DNA of 64,000 nucleotides, taken from positions 62,001 to 126,000 of the forward strand of contig JAHBXQ010000002.1 in the NCBI GenBank assembly GCA_019636345.1. The letters run 5' to 3'. How positions within the stretch are numbered: position 1 is the first letter of the stretch; every line of letters begins with the position of its first letter. Below are positions 53,807-63,028 of this stretch, piece after piece. Below the pieces are notes generated by a model. It saw only the letters and a list, made by a program, of their open reading frames with translations, did no database searches and had not been told where the DNA came from. Source of the DNA: Pirellulales bacterium (GTDB lineage: Bacteria > Planctomycetota > Planctomycetia > Pirellulales > Lacipirellulaceae). Made by a program: the position numbers and the translations under genes.

Positions 53807-54336
53807 GAAGGCCGAGCGAAGCCACGCACCCATGCGGCGTGCGAACAACAATGGATTCTGCTGAACTCGACGCCGCTGTCCGAAAGTCGTGGGCTATCGC
53901 AACGTGCGATAGCCCACGACGATCGGACAGCGGCGGGAGCCCAGAATCTTCAAAAAAATGCCTGGGTGTTTCGCTCGTATTCCCGCCGGATTGTGGTGGA
54001 AATTGAGCCGCGCGGTCGTGTAAAAGAAATGGGAACGCCGCGTCGGGCGACCAACGGGGAGAGAGCAGCCCCCCGGGCGGCCTTTGGTTTTGCTCGCCGT
54101 CCGCGAGTTTTGCTTGCAAAACCAACGGGCGCGCGACTCGAGGCGTCGGGCGCAAGTCGCTTGCGAGCAACCAGATAAGTGCCAATCCAACCGAGCAGCC
54201 GCCCGGAGTTTTGCTCGGCGAATTCGTAGTATTGCCGCTTGGCAAAAGTGCAAAATCCCCCGCGACTCTCCCGCGACGACGAATGCACGCCGTCGCGACG
54301 CCAGCGAACTCCCCAGTTACGGTCCCGCATCCCGGG
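53807..54336. other. Long intergenic region with hairpins
   Basis: 530 bp with no convincing gene; open frames on both strands lack a family or a ribosome site. It contains the 65-bp hairpin at 53871-53935 and an inverted pair TTGGTTTTGC/GCAAAACCAA at 54084-54093 and 54116-54125. Its GC is lower than the surroundings in places (A-rich near 53950-54040). It could be a decayed insertion. Confidence 0.5.
53871..53935. repeat. Strong long hairpin downstream of oppC
   Basis: A 13-bp outer stem (CGCCGCTGTCCGA with TCGGACAGCGGCG), a 2-nt mismatch, then a 16-bp inner stem (GTCGTGGGCTATCGCA with its complement) and a 3-nt loop. No U-run follows, so it is either a transcript end without U or a palindromic mobile remnant. 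Confidence 0.65.
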
Positions 54337-55743
54337 TCAACGCGCATGTCGCAGCAGTTCCAACGCCGCGCTGGCAAGCGCCGTCACGCCGGCGGCGATC
54401 GTCGGTTCGACGTCGGGCCAGTACTTGGCCGAGTGGAGCGACGGCGGACCCCCTTCCTGCGCGTACGCGTCGAGCCGCTCCTGCGAGACCGAGCCGACCC
54501 GCATCATAAAGATCGGCGCCCCGGCCCCGCCGAGGCGGCCGAAGTCCTCGCCCCCCAGCGACGGCTCGTCCTCGACGACGTTCTCGGCGCCGAGCGCGTG
54601 CCGCACCGCCGGCAGCACCCGCTCGGCAAGGTGCGGGTCGTTGAAGAGCGCGGGGGTCCCCTCGGAAACCTGCACGTCGGGTTCTGGCGCGGCGGCGCTG
54701 GCAGCGGCGGCCTTCGCCTTGCGGCGAATCGCTTCGAGGAGTTGCTCGCGGACTTGGGGGGCGTAACTGCGCACGGTGATCTGCAACTTGCAGGAGTCCG
54801 GGATGATGTTGTGCTTCGTCCCCGCGTGGATGGCGCCGACGGTGACGACCGCCGGCTCGATCGGCTTGATCTCGCGCGAAACGATCGTCTGCAGGTCGAG
54901 CACCAGCCGGGCGGCGATGACGATCGGGTCGATCGTCGTGTCGGGCGCCGAGCCGTGCCCGCCGCGACCGTGGATCGTCACGTCGACGCTGTCGACGTTG
55001 GCCATGGCGTATCCGGTGCGATAGGCGATCTGCCCGCACGGCTTGTCGCCGGAGACGTGCACCGCCAGGGCGAAGTCGGGCCGCGGGAACCGCACGAACA
55101 GCCCGTCGTCGAGCATCGCCTTGGCGCCGGCGCCTCGTTCCTCGGCCGGCTGCAGCATGGCGACCAGCGTGCCGCTCCACTGCGACTTGTGCGCCGCGAG
55201 ATACCGCAGCGTGCCGAGGTGGATCGTCATGTGCATGTCATGCCCGCAGGCGTGCATGACGCCGACGACGGCGCCCCGTTCGTCGGGAGTGCGGACCCGC
55301 GAGGCGTAGGGGAGCCCGGTCTCTTCCGCGACGGGCAGCGCATCCATGTCGGCCCGCAGCAGCACGGTCGGCCCGGCGCCGTTTTTGAGCACGCCGACGA
55401 CGCCATGGCCGCCGACCTGCTCGGTCGTCTCGAACCCCAGCGACCGCACCTCGCCGGCGAGCCGGTCCGCGGTCTCCTTCTCGGCGAACGAGAGCTCGGG
55501 CCGCTGGTGCAACTCTGTGTAAACTTGGGCAAGATCTCCCATGCTGGCGGCGATCCAGTCGGCCAGCCCCGCAGGGCCTGCGGCGTGCGCGCTCGCGATG
55601 CAAAGGCAACTCGCACAAGCAGTTAACGTCGTTCCCAGCGCGGGGCGGCGGCCCCGTGGCGTGCGCTGGCGCAGCACGGCCTGGGTGCGCTCTCGGCGAC
55701 TTGTTGACGCGGTTGCGGCGAGTCGTACACTACAGGCATTCAT
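54337..55743 (-). CDS. M20-family metallo-amidohydrolase
   Basis: Zinc/manganese amidohydrolase of the IAA-amino-acid hydrolase/hippurate hydrolase type, 468 residues with the start used. The metal-binding HACGHDMH near residue 165 and the Glu pair in AMLQPAEERGAGA are intact. The catalytic domain (about 50-170 and 280-450) surrounds a dimerisation lid. A signal-like stretch (GTTLTACASCLCIASAHA) suggests export. The start is uncertain: ATGs at 55743, 55761 and 55782 and a GTG at 55677 are all possible. The two outer ATGs lie within a hairpin at 55763-55801. Substrate unknown. Confidence 0.8.
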   Translation of the reverse strand: MNACSVRLAATASTSRRERTQAVLRQRTPRGRRPALGTTLTACASCLCIASAHAAGPAGLADWIAASMGDLAQVYTELHQRPELSFAEKETADRLAGEVRSLGFETTEQVGGHGVVGVLKNGAGPTVLLRADMDALPVAEETGLPYASRVRTPDERGAVVGVMHACGHDMHMTIHLGTLRYLAAHKSQWSGTLVAMLQPAEERGAGAKAMLDDGLFVRFPRPDFALAVHVSGDKPCGQIAYRTGYAMANVDSVDVTIHGRGGHGSAPDTTIDPIVIAARLVLDLQTIVSREIKPIEPAVVTVGAIHAGTKHNIIPDSCKLQITVRSYAPQVREQLLEAIRRKAKAAAASAAAPEPDVQVSEGTPALFNDPHLAERVLPAVRHALGAENVVEDEPSLGGEDFGRLGGAGAPIFMMRVGSVSQERLDAYAQEGGPPSLHSAKYWPDVEPTIAAGVTALASAALELLRHAR

Positions 55744-55762
55744 TCGGTCGGACTCGTTCATT

Positions 55763-55801
55763 GAGCCGCTTCGAGACTTCATTGCTCGAAGCGGCTCTTT
55801 T
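55763..55801. terminator. Hairpin between rdgB and the M20 gene
   Basis: GAGCCGCTTCGAG and CTCGAAGCGGCTC form a perfect 13-bp stem with a 9-nt loop. Four T follow on the plus strand; on the minus strand, the direction of the neighbouring genes, the tail is not T-rich. It may stop rdgB transcription or fold in the M20 gene's leader. Plus-strand termination has no obvious target. Confidence 0.55.
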
Positions 55802-55834
55802 GTTGCGCGGGTCGGTTGGCGGCGAAGCGACGCG

Positions 55835-56470
55835 TCAGACGGCGGCGGGCGCGATCCACTCGCCCCGTTCGGCCATCGCGATCAGTTGCGGCACGATGCC
55901 GCGAACGGCACGGGCCCGGTGGCTGAGGGCCGCCTTGACGTGCGAGCCGAGTTCGCCGAACGTGCGGTGGTACTCGATCACCTCGAACAGCGGGTCGTAG
56001 CCGAAGCCGTTGGCGCCGGTCGGTGCGGTGCGCAACCGGCCGCGGCATTCGCCGCTCGCCTCGGCTCGTACGGCGCCGGTCGGATCGGCGACCGTGATGT
56101 GGCAAACGTATCGCGCCCCGCGTCGCTCGGGGGGCAGCCCGGCCAGCTCCGCGAGGACCTTGGCGTTGTTGTCGGCGTCGGTCGCCTGCGGGCCGGCGTA
56201 GCGGGCCGAGAGGACCCCCGGCCGTCCCGCGAGGGCCGCGATCTCGATGCCGCTGTCGTCGGCCATGACCCACGAATTCAAATGCCGCGCCTGCTGGGTC
56301 GCCTTCAACCGGGCGTTGTCGGCGAACAGGGCCCCGTCTTCGACGACGTCGAGATAATCGCTGAGGTCGCCCAAGGTGCGCACCCGGAACCCGTGCGGCT
56401 CCAACAGCTCGCGCAGCTCGCGCGCCTTGCCGACATTGGTCGTTCCGAGAACAAGATCGTGAACAGGCAT
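55835..56470 (-). CDS. rdgB: dITP/XTP pyrophosphatase (Ham1/RdgB)
   Basis: House-cleaning nucleotide pyrophosphatase that removes dITP and XTP. It has 211 residues. The start MPVHDLVLGTTNVGKARELRE includes the family TxNxxKxxE motif; SWVMADDSGIEIAALAGRPGV carries the catalytic Asp pair and SARYAG the substrate contact. A late GANGFGYDPLF and SHRARAVRG complete the signature. It is downstream of the CNNM gene by 172 bp and upstream of the M20 gene. Confidence 0.95.
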   Translation of the reverse strand: MPVHDLVLGTTNVGKARELRELLEPHGFRVRTLGDLSDYLDVVEDGALFADNARLKATQQARHLNSWVMADDSGIEIAALAGRPGVLSARYAGPQATDADNNAKVLAELAGLPPERRGARYVCHITVADPTGAVRAEASGECRGRLRTAPTGANGFGYDPLFEVIEYHRTFGELGSHVKAALSHRARAVRGIVPQLIAMAERGEWIAPAAV

Positions 56471-56509
56471 GGCAAGCGGCAAGAGAAAGGCGACGGCACG
56501 CGAGGACGC

Positions 56510-56560
56510 AATGACGAGTTTACGGGAACCGCCAAGGACGCCAAGAGCGCCGTGAAAAAG
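56510..56560. repeat. Degenerate 'caaggacgccaag' intergenic word
   Basis: The gap between the CNNM and rdgB genes holds ACCGCCAAGGACGCCAAGAGC, which I recall as a common dispersed intergenic repeat word in planctomycete genomes. It has no clear second arm here. Confidence 0.3.
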
Positions 56561-56642
56561 CGGCCAATCGCGCTCACGGAACGCAACGTTCAGGGGGATC
56601 TCGGCCTTGGGCCGCGGGCCGGTCCCCCCGTTTGCCAGGCCG

Positions 56643-57941
56643 CTACGCGCTTTCGCGGCGGTCGTCGCCCAGCCGTTCGATACGGACGCGGTCGATGCGG
56701 CGGCGCGAGGCTTCCAGCACGCTGATCCGCACCTGATTTTGCCACACGAGCGACTCGCCTGGCGCAGGGACGCGGCCCAACTCCGAGAAGACGAACCCGC
56801 CGATCGTGTCGTAATCGCCGTCCTCGGGCAGTTCGAGCCCAAGTTCGGAATTGATCTCGTCGACGTGGGCTCGGCCGAGCGCTTCGCAGGTGTCCTCGTC
56901 GATTCGCTCGATCTCGCTGACCGTTTCGGGGTCGTACTCGTCGTCGATCTCGCCGACGATTTCCTCGAGCACGTCTTCGATCGTGACCAGTCCCGAAACG
57001 CCGCCGTACTCGTCGAGCACGATCGCGATGTGGGTTCGCATCTGCTGGAACATCTCGAGCAGGTCGTCCAGCGGTTTCGTCTCGGGGACGAACACCGGCT
57101 TGCGAACGATTTCGCGGATCGGGGTTCGCGCCGCGGGATCGCCGGTCGCCAGCTCGGGCAGAAGGTCTTTGCTGTACAGCAGCCCGATAATGTCGTCCCG
57201 CGTCTTGTCGTACACCGGGATCCGCGTGTGCCCCGACTGGACCACCTCGGCGATCACGTCGTCCCACGACATGTCGGCCTGGACCATGTGCATGTCGGTC
57301 CGCGGGGTCATGATTTGCGAGACCACGGCGTCGGCCAGATCGATGACTCCTTCGATCATTTCGCGGGCGTCCTCCTCGAGCACCCCGGCGCGGTGGCCCT
57401 CGGTGACGATCGTCCGGAGCTCCTCCTCGACGGTTTCGCTCTCGTCGTGGTTGCGAGTCCGTCCGGCAATGCGGTGGAGCACTGCGTCGATCATCTGGGC
57501 GCAGAAGACCAGCGGCGTCGCCGCCGCGGCGAGGCCACGCCACAGCGGCCAAGTCCGATCGAGAAAGGACTCGCCGTAGATCCGCGTGGCTGCGGAAGGC
57601 GCCCACGTGCGCACGAGGATCAGCAGCAGTCCCACGGCCCCGGCGGCCAGCACCAGCGACCCGGCCGACTGGGTGGGGGCGAATCCCAATCGGATCCGCG
57701 CCCAGGCGAGCGCCGAGACGACCGACAGCCCGCTCAACAGCGCGGCGATCATCTCGGTTCCCAGGGCCACCCGATCGTCGAGTTCGAGGATTTCGCTGAA
57801 TCGCTGCGGTCGCCCGCGTCGGCGGCAGACTTCCTCCAACTCGTGGCGGGAGTAATTGTTGAGCGCACGGTAGGCGAAGTTCGCCGCCGCCGAGGCCAGC
57901 AGCGAGCTGAGACAGATCCAAAACAGCGTCGAGGGGTTCAC
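56643..57941 (-). CDS. CNNM/CorC-type membrane protein with CBS pair
   Basis: Hemolysin-C-like/CNNM transporter family, 432 residues. The N-terminal DUF21 membrane domain (1-155, about four helices) precedes a CBS-domain pair (210-330) with VPETKPLDDLLEMFQQMRTH and DEYGGVSGLVTIEDVLEEIV. The CorC_HlyC-type C-terminal domain (345-430) follows. Family members act in magnesium/cobalt efflux or homeostasis. GTG start at 57941, overlapping nothing; ybeY stops 3 bases upstream. In E. coli ybeX (corC) follows ybeY too. Confidence 0.9.
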   Translation of the reverse strand: MNPSTLFWICLSSLLASAAANFAYRALNNYSRHELEEVCRRRGRPQRFSEILELDDRVALGTEMIAALLSGLSVVSALAWARIRLGFAPTQSAGSLVLAAGAVGLLLILVRTWAPSAATRIYGESFLDRTWPLWRGLAAAATPLVFCAQMIDAVLHRIAGRTRNHDESETVEEELRTIVTEGHRAGVLEEDAREMIEGVIDLADAVVSQIMTPRTDMHMVQADMSWDDVIAEVVQSGHTRIPVYDKTRDDIIGLLYSKDLLPELATGDPAARTPIREIVRKPVFVPETKPLDDLLEMFQQMRTHIAIVLDEYGGVSGLVTIEDVLEEIVGEIDDEYDPETVSEIERIDEDTCEALGRAHVDEINSELGLELPEDGDYDTIGGFVFSELGRVPAPGESLVWQNQVRISVLEASRRRIDRVRIERLGDDRRESA

Positions 57942-57944
57942 CGG

Positions 57945-58490
57945 TCAGTCGCCCTCCGCAGAACTCTCGGCGACTCCGCCGTCGGCCGGGCGCCAGCGAA
58001 GGTCGGTCGGCGAGCGCTCGATCCCCAGCCGGTCGAGCGCCGCGATCTCGGCCGCCAGCATGCGGCGCTTCGCGGCAGGAGCATGATCGTCGTGTCCCGC
58101 GAGGTGCAGGGCGCCATGGACGACGTACAGCAGCAACTCGTCGTCGGCGTTCCAGCCCGCCTCGGCGGCGCACGCGACGGCTGTCTCGAGACTCGCGACG
58201 ATCTGCCCCTCGAATCGCGTCGGGGGCTCGTCCACCAGCGGAAAGCTGAGGACGTCGGTCGCGTAGTCGTGGTCCAGATACTGGCGATTGAGGCGCTGGA
58301 TCGTCGGATCGTCGACGATCGCGACGCTGATGACCGCGTCGTCGTAGGCGTCCTCGTCGAACGCGGCACGCACGGCTTCGCGCAACCGGGACTCGTCCAG
58401 CGGAGCGTCGACTTCGACGGCCAATTCGACGGTCAGGCTGCCCGGAGCAGGCTCCGGGTCGTCGAGAGGCAAGGGGGCGTCTTCAGGCAT
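57945..58490 (-). CDS. ybeY: Endoribonuclease YbeY (16S rRNA maturation)
   Basis: Zinc-dependent endoribonuclease for 16S rRNA 3'-end maturation and ribosome quality control. It has 181 residues, the usual length plus an acidic N-terminal 18. The metal motif HGALHLAGHDDH starts at H125; the third ligand position, normally His, is Asp135 (H136 next to it), a known variant. TDVLSFPLVDE is also family-typical. It lies between the HD-domain gene (33 bp upstream) and the CNNM gene (3 bp), consistent with one operon. Confidence 0.93.
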   Translation of the reverse strand: MPEDAPLPLDDPEPAPGSLTVELAVEVDAPLDESRLREAVRAAFDEDAYDDAVISVAIVDDPTIQRLNRQYLDHDYATDVLSFPLVDEPPTRFEGQIVASLETAVACAAEAGWNADDELLLYVVHGALHLAGHDDHAPAAKRRMLAAEIAALDRLGIERSPTDLRWRPADGGVAESSAEGD

Positions 58491-58523
58491 GGAGGGGAAT
58501 CGTTTCCAGCGCCGGCGCGGCCG

Positions 58524-60791
58524 TCACGCCGTCTCCTGATCGGGATACTTGACCCGGCCATGGTAAACGGCGGTCAGCGATTTTACCAAGCTGTCGCCGA
58601 TTTTGCGGACTTCTTCCAGCGTGAGACCGCTCTCGTCGAATTGCCCGTCGAGCAGACGCTTGCGGGAGAGTTCCTCGACGATCGCCTCAATCCGCGCCGG
58701 GGTCGGTTCCTTGAGCGCCCGGCTGGCGCTCTCCACGGCGTCGGCCAGCATCAGCACGCCCGCCTCGCGCGATTGGGGCTTGGGGCCGGGGTAGCGAAAC
58801 GAACTTTCATCGACCTCGCCGCCGTCCGGATCCTCTTTGCTCTTCTTGTCGCTCGCCCGGCGATAGAAGTACTCGACCAGCGTCGTGCCGTGGTGTTGCT
58901 GGATAAAGTCGATGATCGACTCGGGGAGCTTGTTCTGGCGAGCGAGGTCGGCGCCGTCCTTCACGTGCGCAATGATCACTAGCGTGCTCATCGCCGGCAC
59001 GAGGGCGTCGTGCCGATTGTCGCCATGCGACTGGTTCTCGATGAAGTAGCCCGGCTTGAGCATCTTGCCGATGTCGTGGAAATACGCCCCGACGCGAACC
59101 AGCAAGCCCCGGGCGCCAATCGCCTCGGCCGCGGTCTCGGCCAGCGCAGCCACGGTGATCGAGTGGTTGTACGTGCCGGGAGCCCGGCGAATCAGTTCCT
59201 GCAGAAGCGCGTGGGCGGGGTCTCCCAACTCGATCAGGCTCAGATCGGTCTGAACCTGGAACACTTTCTCCACGGTCGGCAACAGCACGGTCATCAACGC
59301 TCCGGCGATCACGGACCACACGATCAGCATGAAGGCGTCACGGAGCGTGAGCGCGAGATCTTGGGAGTAAAGCGTGCCCACCCCGAGCATCGTGAAGAAC
59401 CCGACGACGGCCGCCGCGAAACCGACCGTCAGCAGCTTCGACCGGGTGCGAACCTGCCGCAGCACGAGGATCGCCCCCGCGCACGTGGCCACCAGCACCA
59501 AGGCCTGGGGGAACGCGTGCCCCGTGGCGACGACGATCGCCAGCGTGGCGCAGGCGGTCAACAGCAACGCCATCTCCTGTTGATACGCCACGGCGATCAT
59601 CATGCCGAACAAAAGCAGCGGGATGACGTCGGCGCCCCAGCTTTGTCGACACAGCACCGTGCCGATCGCGACGGTCGCCGTCCACAAGCCCAGCAGCACG
59701 CAGAAGCGGTACAAATCGGCCAGGGCTCGGTGCTCGCGACGGGAGCAGTAAAACCCGCACAGCGTGCTCAAGGCGACGTACATCCCCAGAACGGCCATCG
59801 TGCGGCGCACCTTCTGCCCGAACGTGCGCTGGGCGAGCAGCGCCTGGTGTTCCAGGGCCAGCAGTTCGACCTTCTCGGCGGTCAGCGGTTCGTCCCCCTT
59901 GGCGAGCAGGTCCTTGCCGGCGAAGTAGGGCTTGGTCTGCTCGGGGGTGCGGGCCGCTTCGAGGTCTTGAGCGGCGCGGGTTGCGTCGGCGTTCAGCGTG
60001 AGCGTGGGCTTCAGCCGCTTCGCCAACCAGGCGTAAACGCGCTGGGCGATTTCCAGCGAAGGAAGCTTTTCGTTCAGCGACTGCTGCAGTCGTCCCGACG
60101 CTTCCTTGAGCAGCACGTCCGAGGTGTTGCGGGTCGCCAGCACCGACTCGGCGCCAGGGACGCGGATGTTGATCTTCTCGGCGTTCGCGTCGTAGTCGGG
60201 GGGGAGCGATTCGATGAGCCCCCACTGCTCCAGCGGGGCCATCGCCTCGGCCAGTTTCACGTAGAACTGCTCGGTGGCCGATTCCTCGGCGAACGCTTCA
60301 CGGAATCGCTGGAACTGGGCGGCTTCTTCCTCGTCGGTCGGGTCCGGGGTCCCCGCGGCGGGGGTCGGACGAAAGTCGTCCCACAAGTCAGGATCGACTT
60401 GATCGTAGCTTTCGGCCACCAGCAGCTTGCCGATCTCGCTGCGCAGTTGGGCCCGGAGCTGCACGAGCGATTCGGCGTCTTGGTTGAAGACGCCGATCGC
60501 AAGCTTGCGGGCCTTCTGTTTGGCCTCGCGCGTCGCCTGGGGATCGGGTTGACTGAAATCGACCTGAGCGATCACGTCACGGGCCGGGATTTCGCCCACC
60601 CGATGCTCGAGCGGCAAATCCCATCCCCGCGTGAAGCCCCACAGGAACAAAGCCGCGAACAGAGTCAGCGACAACCGCAGCAGGACTCCGCCCCGCTGCA
60701 GATTGGCCCACAGCGTCGCCCACATGCCGGGCGGCAATTCGACCGCCGCGACGCGTTGCTGGCGAGTTCGTTTCTGCAAGGGAGCGGACAT
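58524..60791 (-). CDS. 7TM-HD membrane protein, PgpH-like cyclic-di-AMP phosphodiesterase
   Basis: 755 residues. A cytoplasmic N-terminal helix and TM1 (38-53) lead to an extracytoplasmic 7TMR-HDED domain (about 66-330). Seven or so membrane helices follow (330-510), then a cytoplasmic HD domain (535-730). The HD signature is FHDIGKMLKPGYFIENQ at about H572-D573, with YNHSITVAALAETAAEAIG before it and HGDNRHDAL after. In Listeria PgpH hydrolyses c-di-AMP. Position between phoH and ybeY matches the Bacillus yqfF gene. Function is inferred from homology. Confidence 0.9.
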   Translation of the reverse strand: MSAPLQKRTRQQRVAAVELPPGMWATLWANLQRGGVLLRLSLTLFAALFLWGFTRGWDLPLEHRVGEIPARDVIAQVDFSQPDPQATREAKQKARKLAIGVFNQDAESLVQLRAQLRSEIGKLLVAESYDQVDPDLWDDFRPTPAAGTPDPTDEEEAAQFQRFREAFAEESATEQFYVKLAEAMAPLEQWGLIESLPPDYDANAEKINIRVPGAESVLATRNTSDVLLKEASGRLQQSLNEKLPSLEIAQRVYAWLAKRLKPTLTLNADATRAAQDLEAARTPEQTKPYFAGKDLLAKGDEPLTAEKVELLALEHQALLAQRTFGQKVRRTMAVLGMYVALSTLCGFYCSRREHRALADLYRFCVLLGLWTATVAIGTVLCRQSWGADVIPLLLFGMMIAVAYQQEMALLLTACATLAIVVATGHAFPQALVLVATCAGAILVLRQVRTRSKLLTVGFAAAVVGFFTMLGVGTLYSQDLALTLRDAFMLIVWSVIAGALMTVLLPTVEKVFQVQTDLSLIELGDPAHALLQELIRRAPGTYNHSITVAALAETAAEAIGARGLLVRVGAYFHDIGKMLKPGYFIENQSHGDNRHDALVPAMSTLVIIAHVKDGADLARQNKLPESIIDFIQQHHGTTLVEYFYRRASDKKSKEDPDGGEVDESSFRYPGPKPQSREAGVLMLADAVESASRALKEPTPARIEAIVEELSRKRLLDGQFDESGLTLEEVRKIGDSLVKSLTAVYHGRVKYPDQETA

Positions 60792-60872
60792 GGGGAGCGT
60801 CGATCGGCCAATGGCCGGATGCTGGTCTGAGGGACGGTCGCTGTCTAGCGCGGGTTGCTTGCCGCCGGCCTG

Positions 60873-61805
60873 TTACTTGTCTTCGTATGCTCGGACGATC
60901 TCTTGCACCAGCCGATGCCGCACGATGTCGGCGCCCGTCAGGACGACCAGTTTGTAGCCGACGATATGCTGCAGGCGTCCGACGGCGTCGACCAACCCGC
61001 TGCGGGCGTGAGCGGGAAGATCGATCTGCGACGTGTCGCCCGAGACGACCACTTTCGAGCCTTCGCCCATGCGAGTGAGAAACATTTTCATCTGCGGGAC
61101 GGTCGTGTTTTGCGCTTCGTCCATGATGATGAACGCGCTGTTAAGAGTGCGCCCGCGCATGTACGCCAACGGCACCACCTCGATTACGTCGTCGTCCATG
61201 TAGCGGCGGACTTGCTCGGCGTCGAACATCTCGCGGAGCGCGTCCAGCAGCGGACGCAGATAGGGATTGATCTTCGCCTGCAGGTCGCCGGGGAGAAACC
61301 CGAGGCTTTCGCCCGCTTCGACTGCGGGGCGCACGAGCACGATCTTGCGGATCCGCTGCTCGCGCAGCGCCTCGACCGCGGTTGCTACGGCGAGGTACGT
61401 CTTGCCGGTCCCCGCGGGGCCGGTGCAAAACACGAGGTCGTGGCTGCGGATCGCTTCGACGTACTCGGCTTGGCCGGCGGTGCGGGGGCGAATCTTCCGC
61501 CCGTTGCGGACGTCGATCGCCGCGGAGGACGGGGAAACGGACAATCCCGTCACGCGGCCGATGATCTCGCTGACCTGCTGCGGCTCGAGCATCCGTCCGC
61601 GGGCTACGGCGCCGCGCAGCTCTTCAAGCACGGCGGTCGCCTTAAGGACCGCTTCCTCGTCCCCTTGGACGAGGATCTTGCCGTCGCGCGTGGAAATGCG
61701 CGCCGCGGGGATGAGTTCACGGATCATCCGAATATGGAGATCCTTGGCGCCCAAGAGCAGCGTGAGATCCTCGGCGTTTCCGCCTGGAATCGAGGCTTCA
61801 ATCAT
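60873..61805 (-). CDS. phoH: PhoH-like ATPase
   Basis: P-loop ATPase of the PhoH/YbeZ family, 310 residues from the ATG at 61805. An N-terminal KH-like fold precedes the Walker A GPAGTGKT (129-136) and the Walker B FIIMDEAQN region, with SGDTSQIDLP after. An alternative ATG at 61889 would add 28 residues and has a GAGG at 4 nt; the inner ATG is preferred because the family's N-terminus begins about there. It heads the phoH-HD-ybeY-CNNM-rdgB run, with a link to RNA and ribosome metabolism. Confidence 0.92.
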   Translation of the reverse strand: MIEASIPGGNAEDLTLLLGAKDLHIRMIRELIPAARISTRDGKILVQGDEEAVLKATAVLEELRGAVARGRMLEPQQVSEIIGRVTGLSVSPSSAAIDVRNGRKIRPRTAGQAEYVEAIRSHDLVFCTGPAGTGKTYLAVATAVEALREQRIRKIVLVRPAVEAGESLGFLPGDLQAKINPYLRPLLDALREMFDAEQVRRYMDDDVIEVVPLAYMRGRTLNSAFIIMDEAQNTTVPQMKMFLTRMGEGSKVVVSGDTSQIDLPAHARSGLVDAVGRLQHIVGYKLVVLTGADIVRHRLVQEIVRAYEDK

Positions 61806-62125
61806 CCGGTGGGGCGACGGGCGGGCCGTCGACAGGGGAAGGGCCTGCGGTCCCGTGCGATGCTCGCGACCAAGGGGACGCAGGTCCATGGCCCTCGGGG
61901 GGCTTGTGAAACTATACCTAATCAGGGGGCTGCGAGGCCACCGGAGTCGGCCGCGGGGGGCGTAACCGGTTGCATGCTCGCAGTTTATGACGATTCGGCC
62001 GATTGGGCGAGCCTTTGGCGGGGGCCCCGCGGCATTCCGATCTGCAGAGCGTGGCGGGCGGGGGATCACAATCGCCGCACCTTGCCGACGCATGTTTTCG
62101 GCTCGGCGGCACAAAAACGCCTGGC
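61806..62125. other. Intergenic region between cdsA and phoH
   Basis: 320 bp between the cdsA stop and the phoH start, both minus strand. It could hold the phoH-operon promoter and perhaps the longer phoH N-terminus. No terminator or small gene was seen. Confidence 0.4.
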
Positions 62126-63019
62126 TCACCCCCCCGTCGCCAACATCCCGCCGCAGGCCCACCACAAATACGCCACCGGCGCCGCCAGCAGCAAAGAGTC
62201 GAGCAGATCAAGCACCCCGCCGAACCCCGGGAGCCAATCGCTGGAGTCCTTGACCCCGGCGTCTCGCTTGAGGAGCGACTCGCCCAGGTCGCCGACCAGT
62301 CCTGCGATGGCGACGGTCAGGGTGAAGCCGGCCCAGCGGAGCGGCGTTCCCGCGGTCGCCCCGCTCGCTGCGGCGACCAGCGCGGGAAAGCCCAAAGCCG
62401 CGATCGCCACGGCGAGCCCGATTCCTCCTATGGTCCCCTCCCAGGTCTTGCCGGGGCTCAGTCGGGGGGCGAGCTTCGTGCGCCCGATCGACTTGCCGAC
62501 GAAGTACTGGCAGGTGTCGCTCAGCTTGACCGCGGCGATCATCGTGGCCAGCGGCGTGAGACCGATGATCGAGCCGCCGCTGCGGACCAGGCGCACTTGG
62601 ACGAGGGTTCCAAGCAAGCCGCCGACGTAGAGCACGCTCAGGGCGCCAAGCGCCAGGCTGTTCGTGGCGCCGCCGGGTTGATCGAAGCTGCGCATCTCGG
62701 CGACGAGCACGACGGCCAGCCCAGCGACCAGTCCCGCAGCGAGCCACCCGAATTGTTCAAGATTGCTTGCGCCGTGGCGCCAGATCGGAACGAAGCTGGC
62801 CAGCACCGGCAGCGCCGTGGCGGCATAGATCGCTCCGGGGATCGCCGCCACGTGTCGCGTGCGTCCCATTCGCAGCATCTCGCCGGCGGCGAGCAAACTC
62901 GCCGCAAACGCGACCGGGGCCAGATACGCGCCCGGCCAAGCGGCGCGCGCATCGGCTCGACAAATTGCCGCCAGTGCCGCCACGAGGATTGCGCCGATCA
63001 AAAGTCGCCAACGGAGCAC
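62126..63019 (-). CDS. cdsA: Phosphatidate cytidylyltransferase
   Basis: Integral membrane enzyme that makes CDP-diacylglycerol, the precursor of all major phospholipids. It has 297 residues and about eight membrane helices. The CDP-DAG synthase signature is at the C-terminus: LLKRDAGVKDSSDWLPGFGG, then LDLLDSLLLAAP. Two consensus positions differ: the His of xHGG is Phe and the Arg of DRxD is Leu. KLAPRLSPGKTWEG is the usual upstream motif. It follows uppS by 9 bp, the classic uppS-cdsA pair. Confidence 0.88.
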   Translation of the reverse strand: MLRWRLLIGAILVAALAAICRADARAAWPGAYLAPVAFAASLLAAGEMLRMGRTRHVAAIPGAIYAATALPVLASFVPIWRHGASNLEQFGWLAAGLVAGLAVVLVAEMRSFDQPGGATNSLALGALSVLYVGGLLGTLVQVRLVRSGGSIIGLTPLATMIAAVKLSDTCQYFVGKSIGRTKLAPRLSPGKTWEGTIGGIGLAVAIAALGFPALVAAASGATAGTPLRWAGFTLTVAIAGLVGDLGESLLKRDAGVKDSSDWLPGFGGVLDLLDSLLLAAPVAYLWWACGGMLATGG

Positions 63020-63028
63020 GGCATGGTC

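Noticed and set aside
53894-54330. Overlapping short open frames downstream of oppC
   Set aside because: No ribosome site, no family, and the DNA is dominated by inverted repeats.
55763-55801. Plus-strand Rho-independent terminator for an unseen plus-strand gene
   Set aside because: No plus-strand gene ends within 1.9 kb, so the U-run on this strand is probably coincidental.
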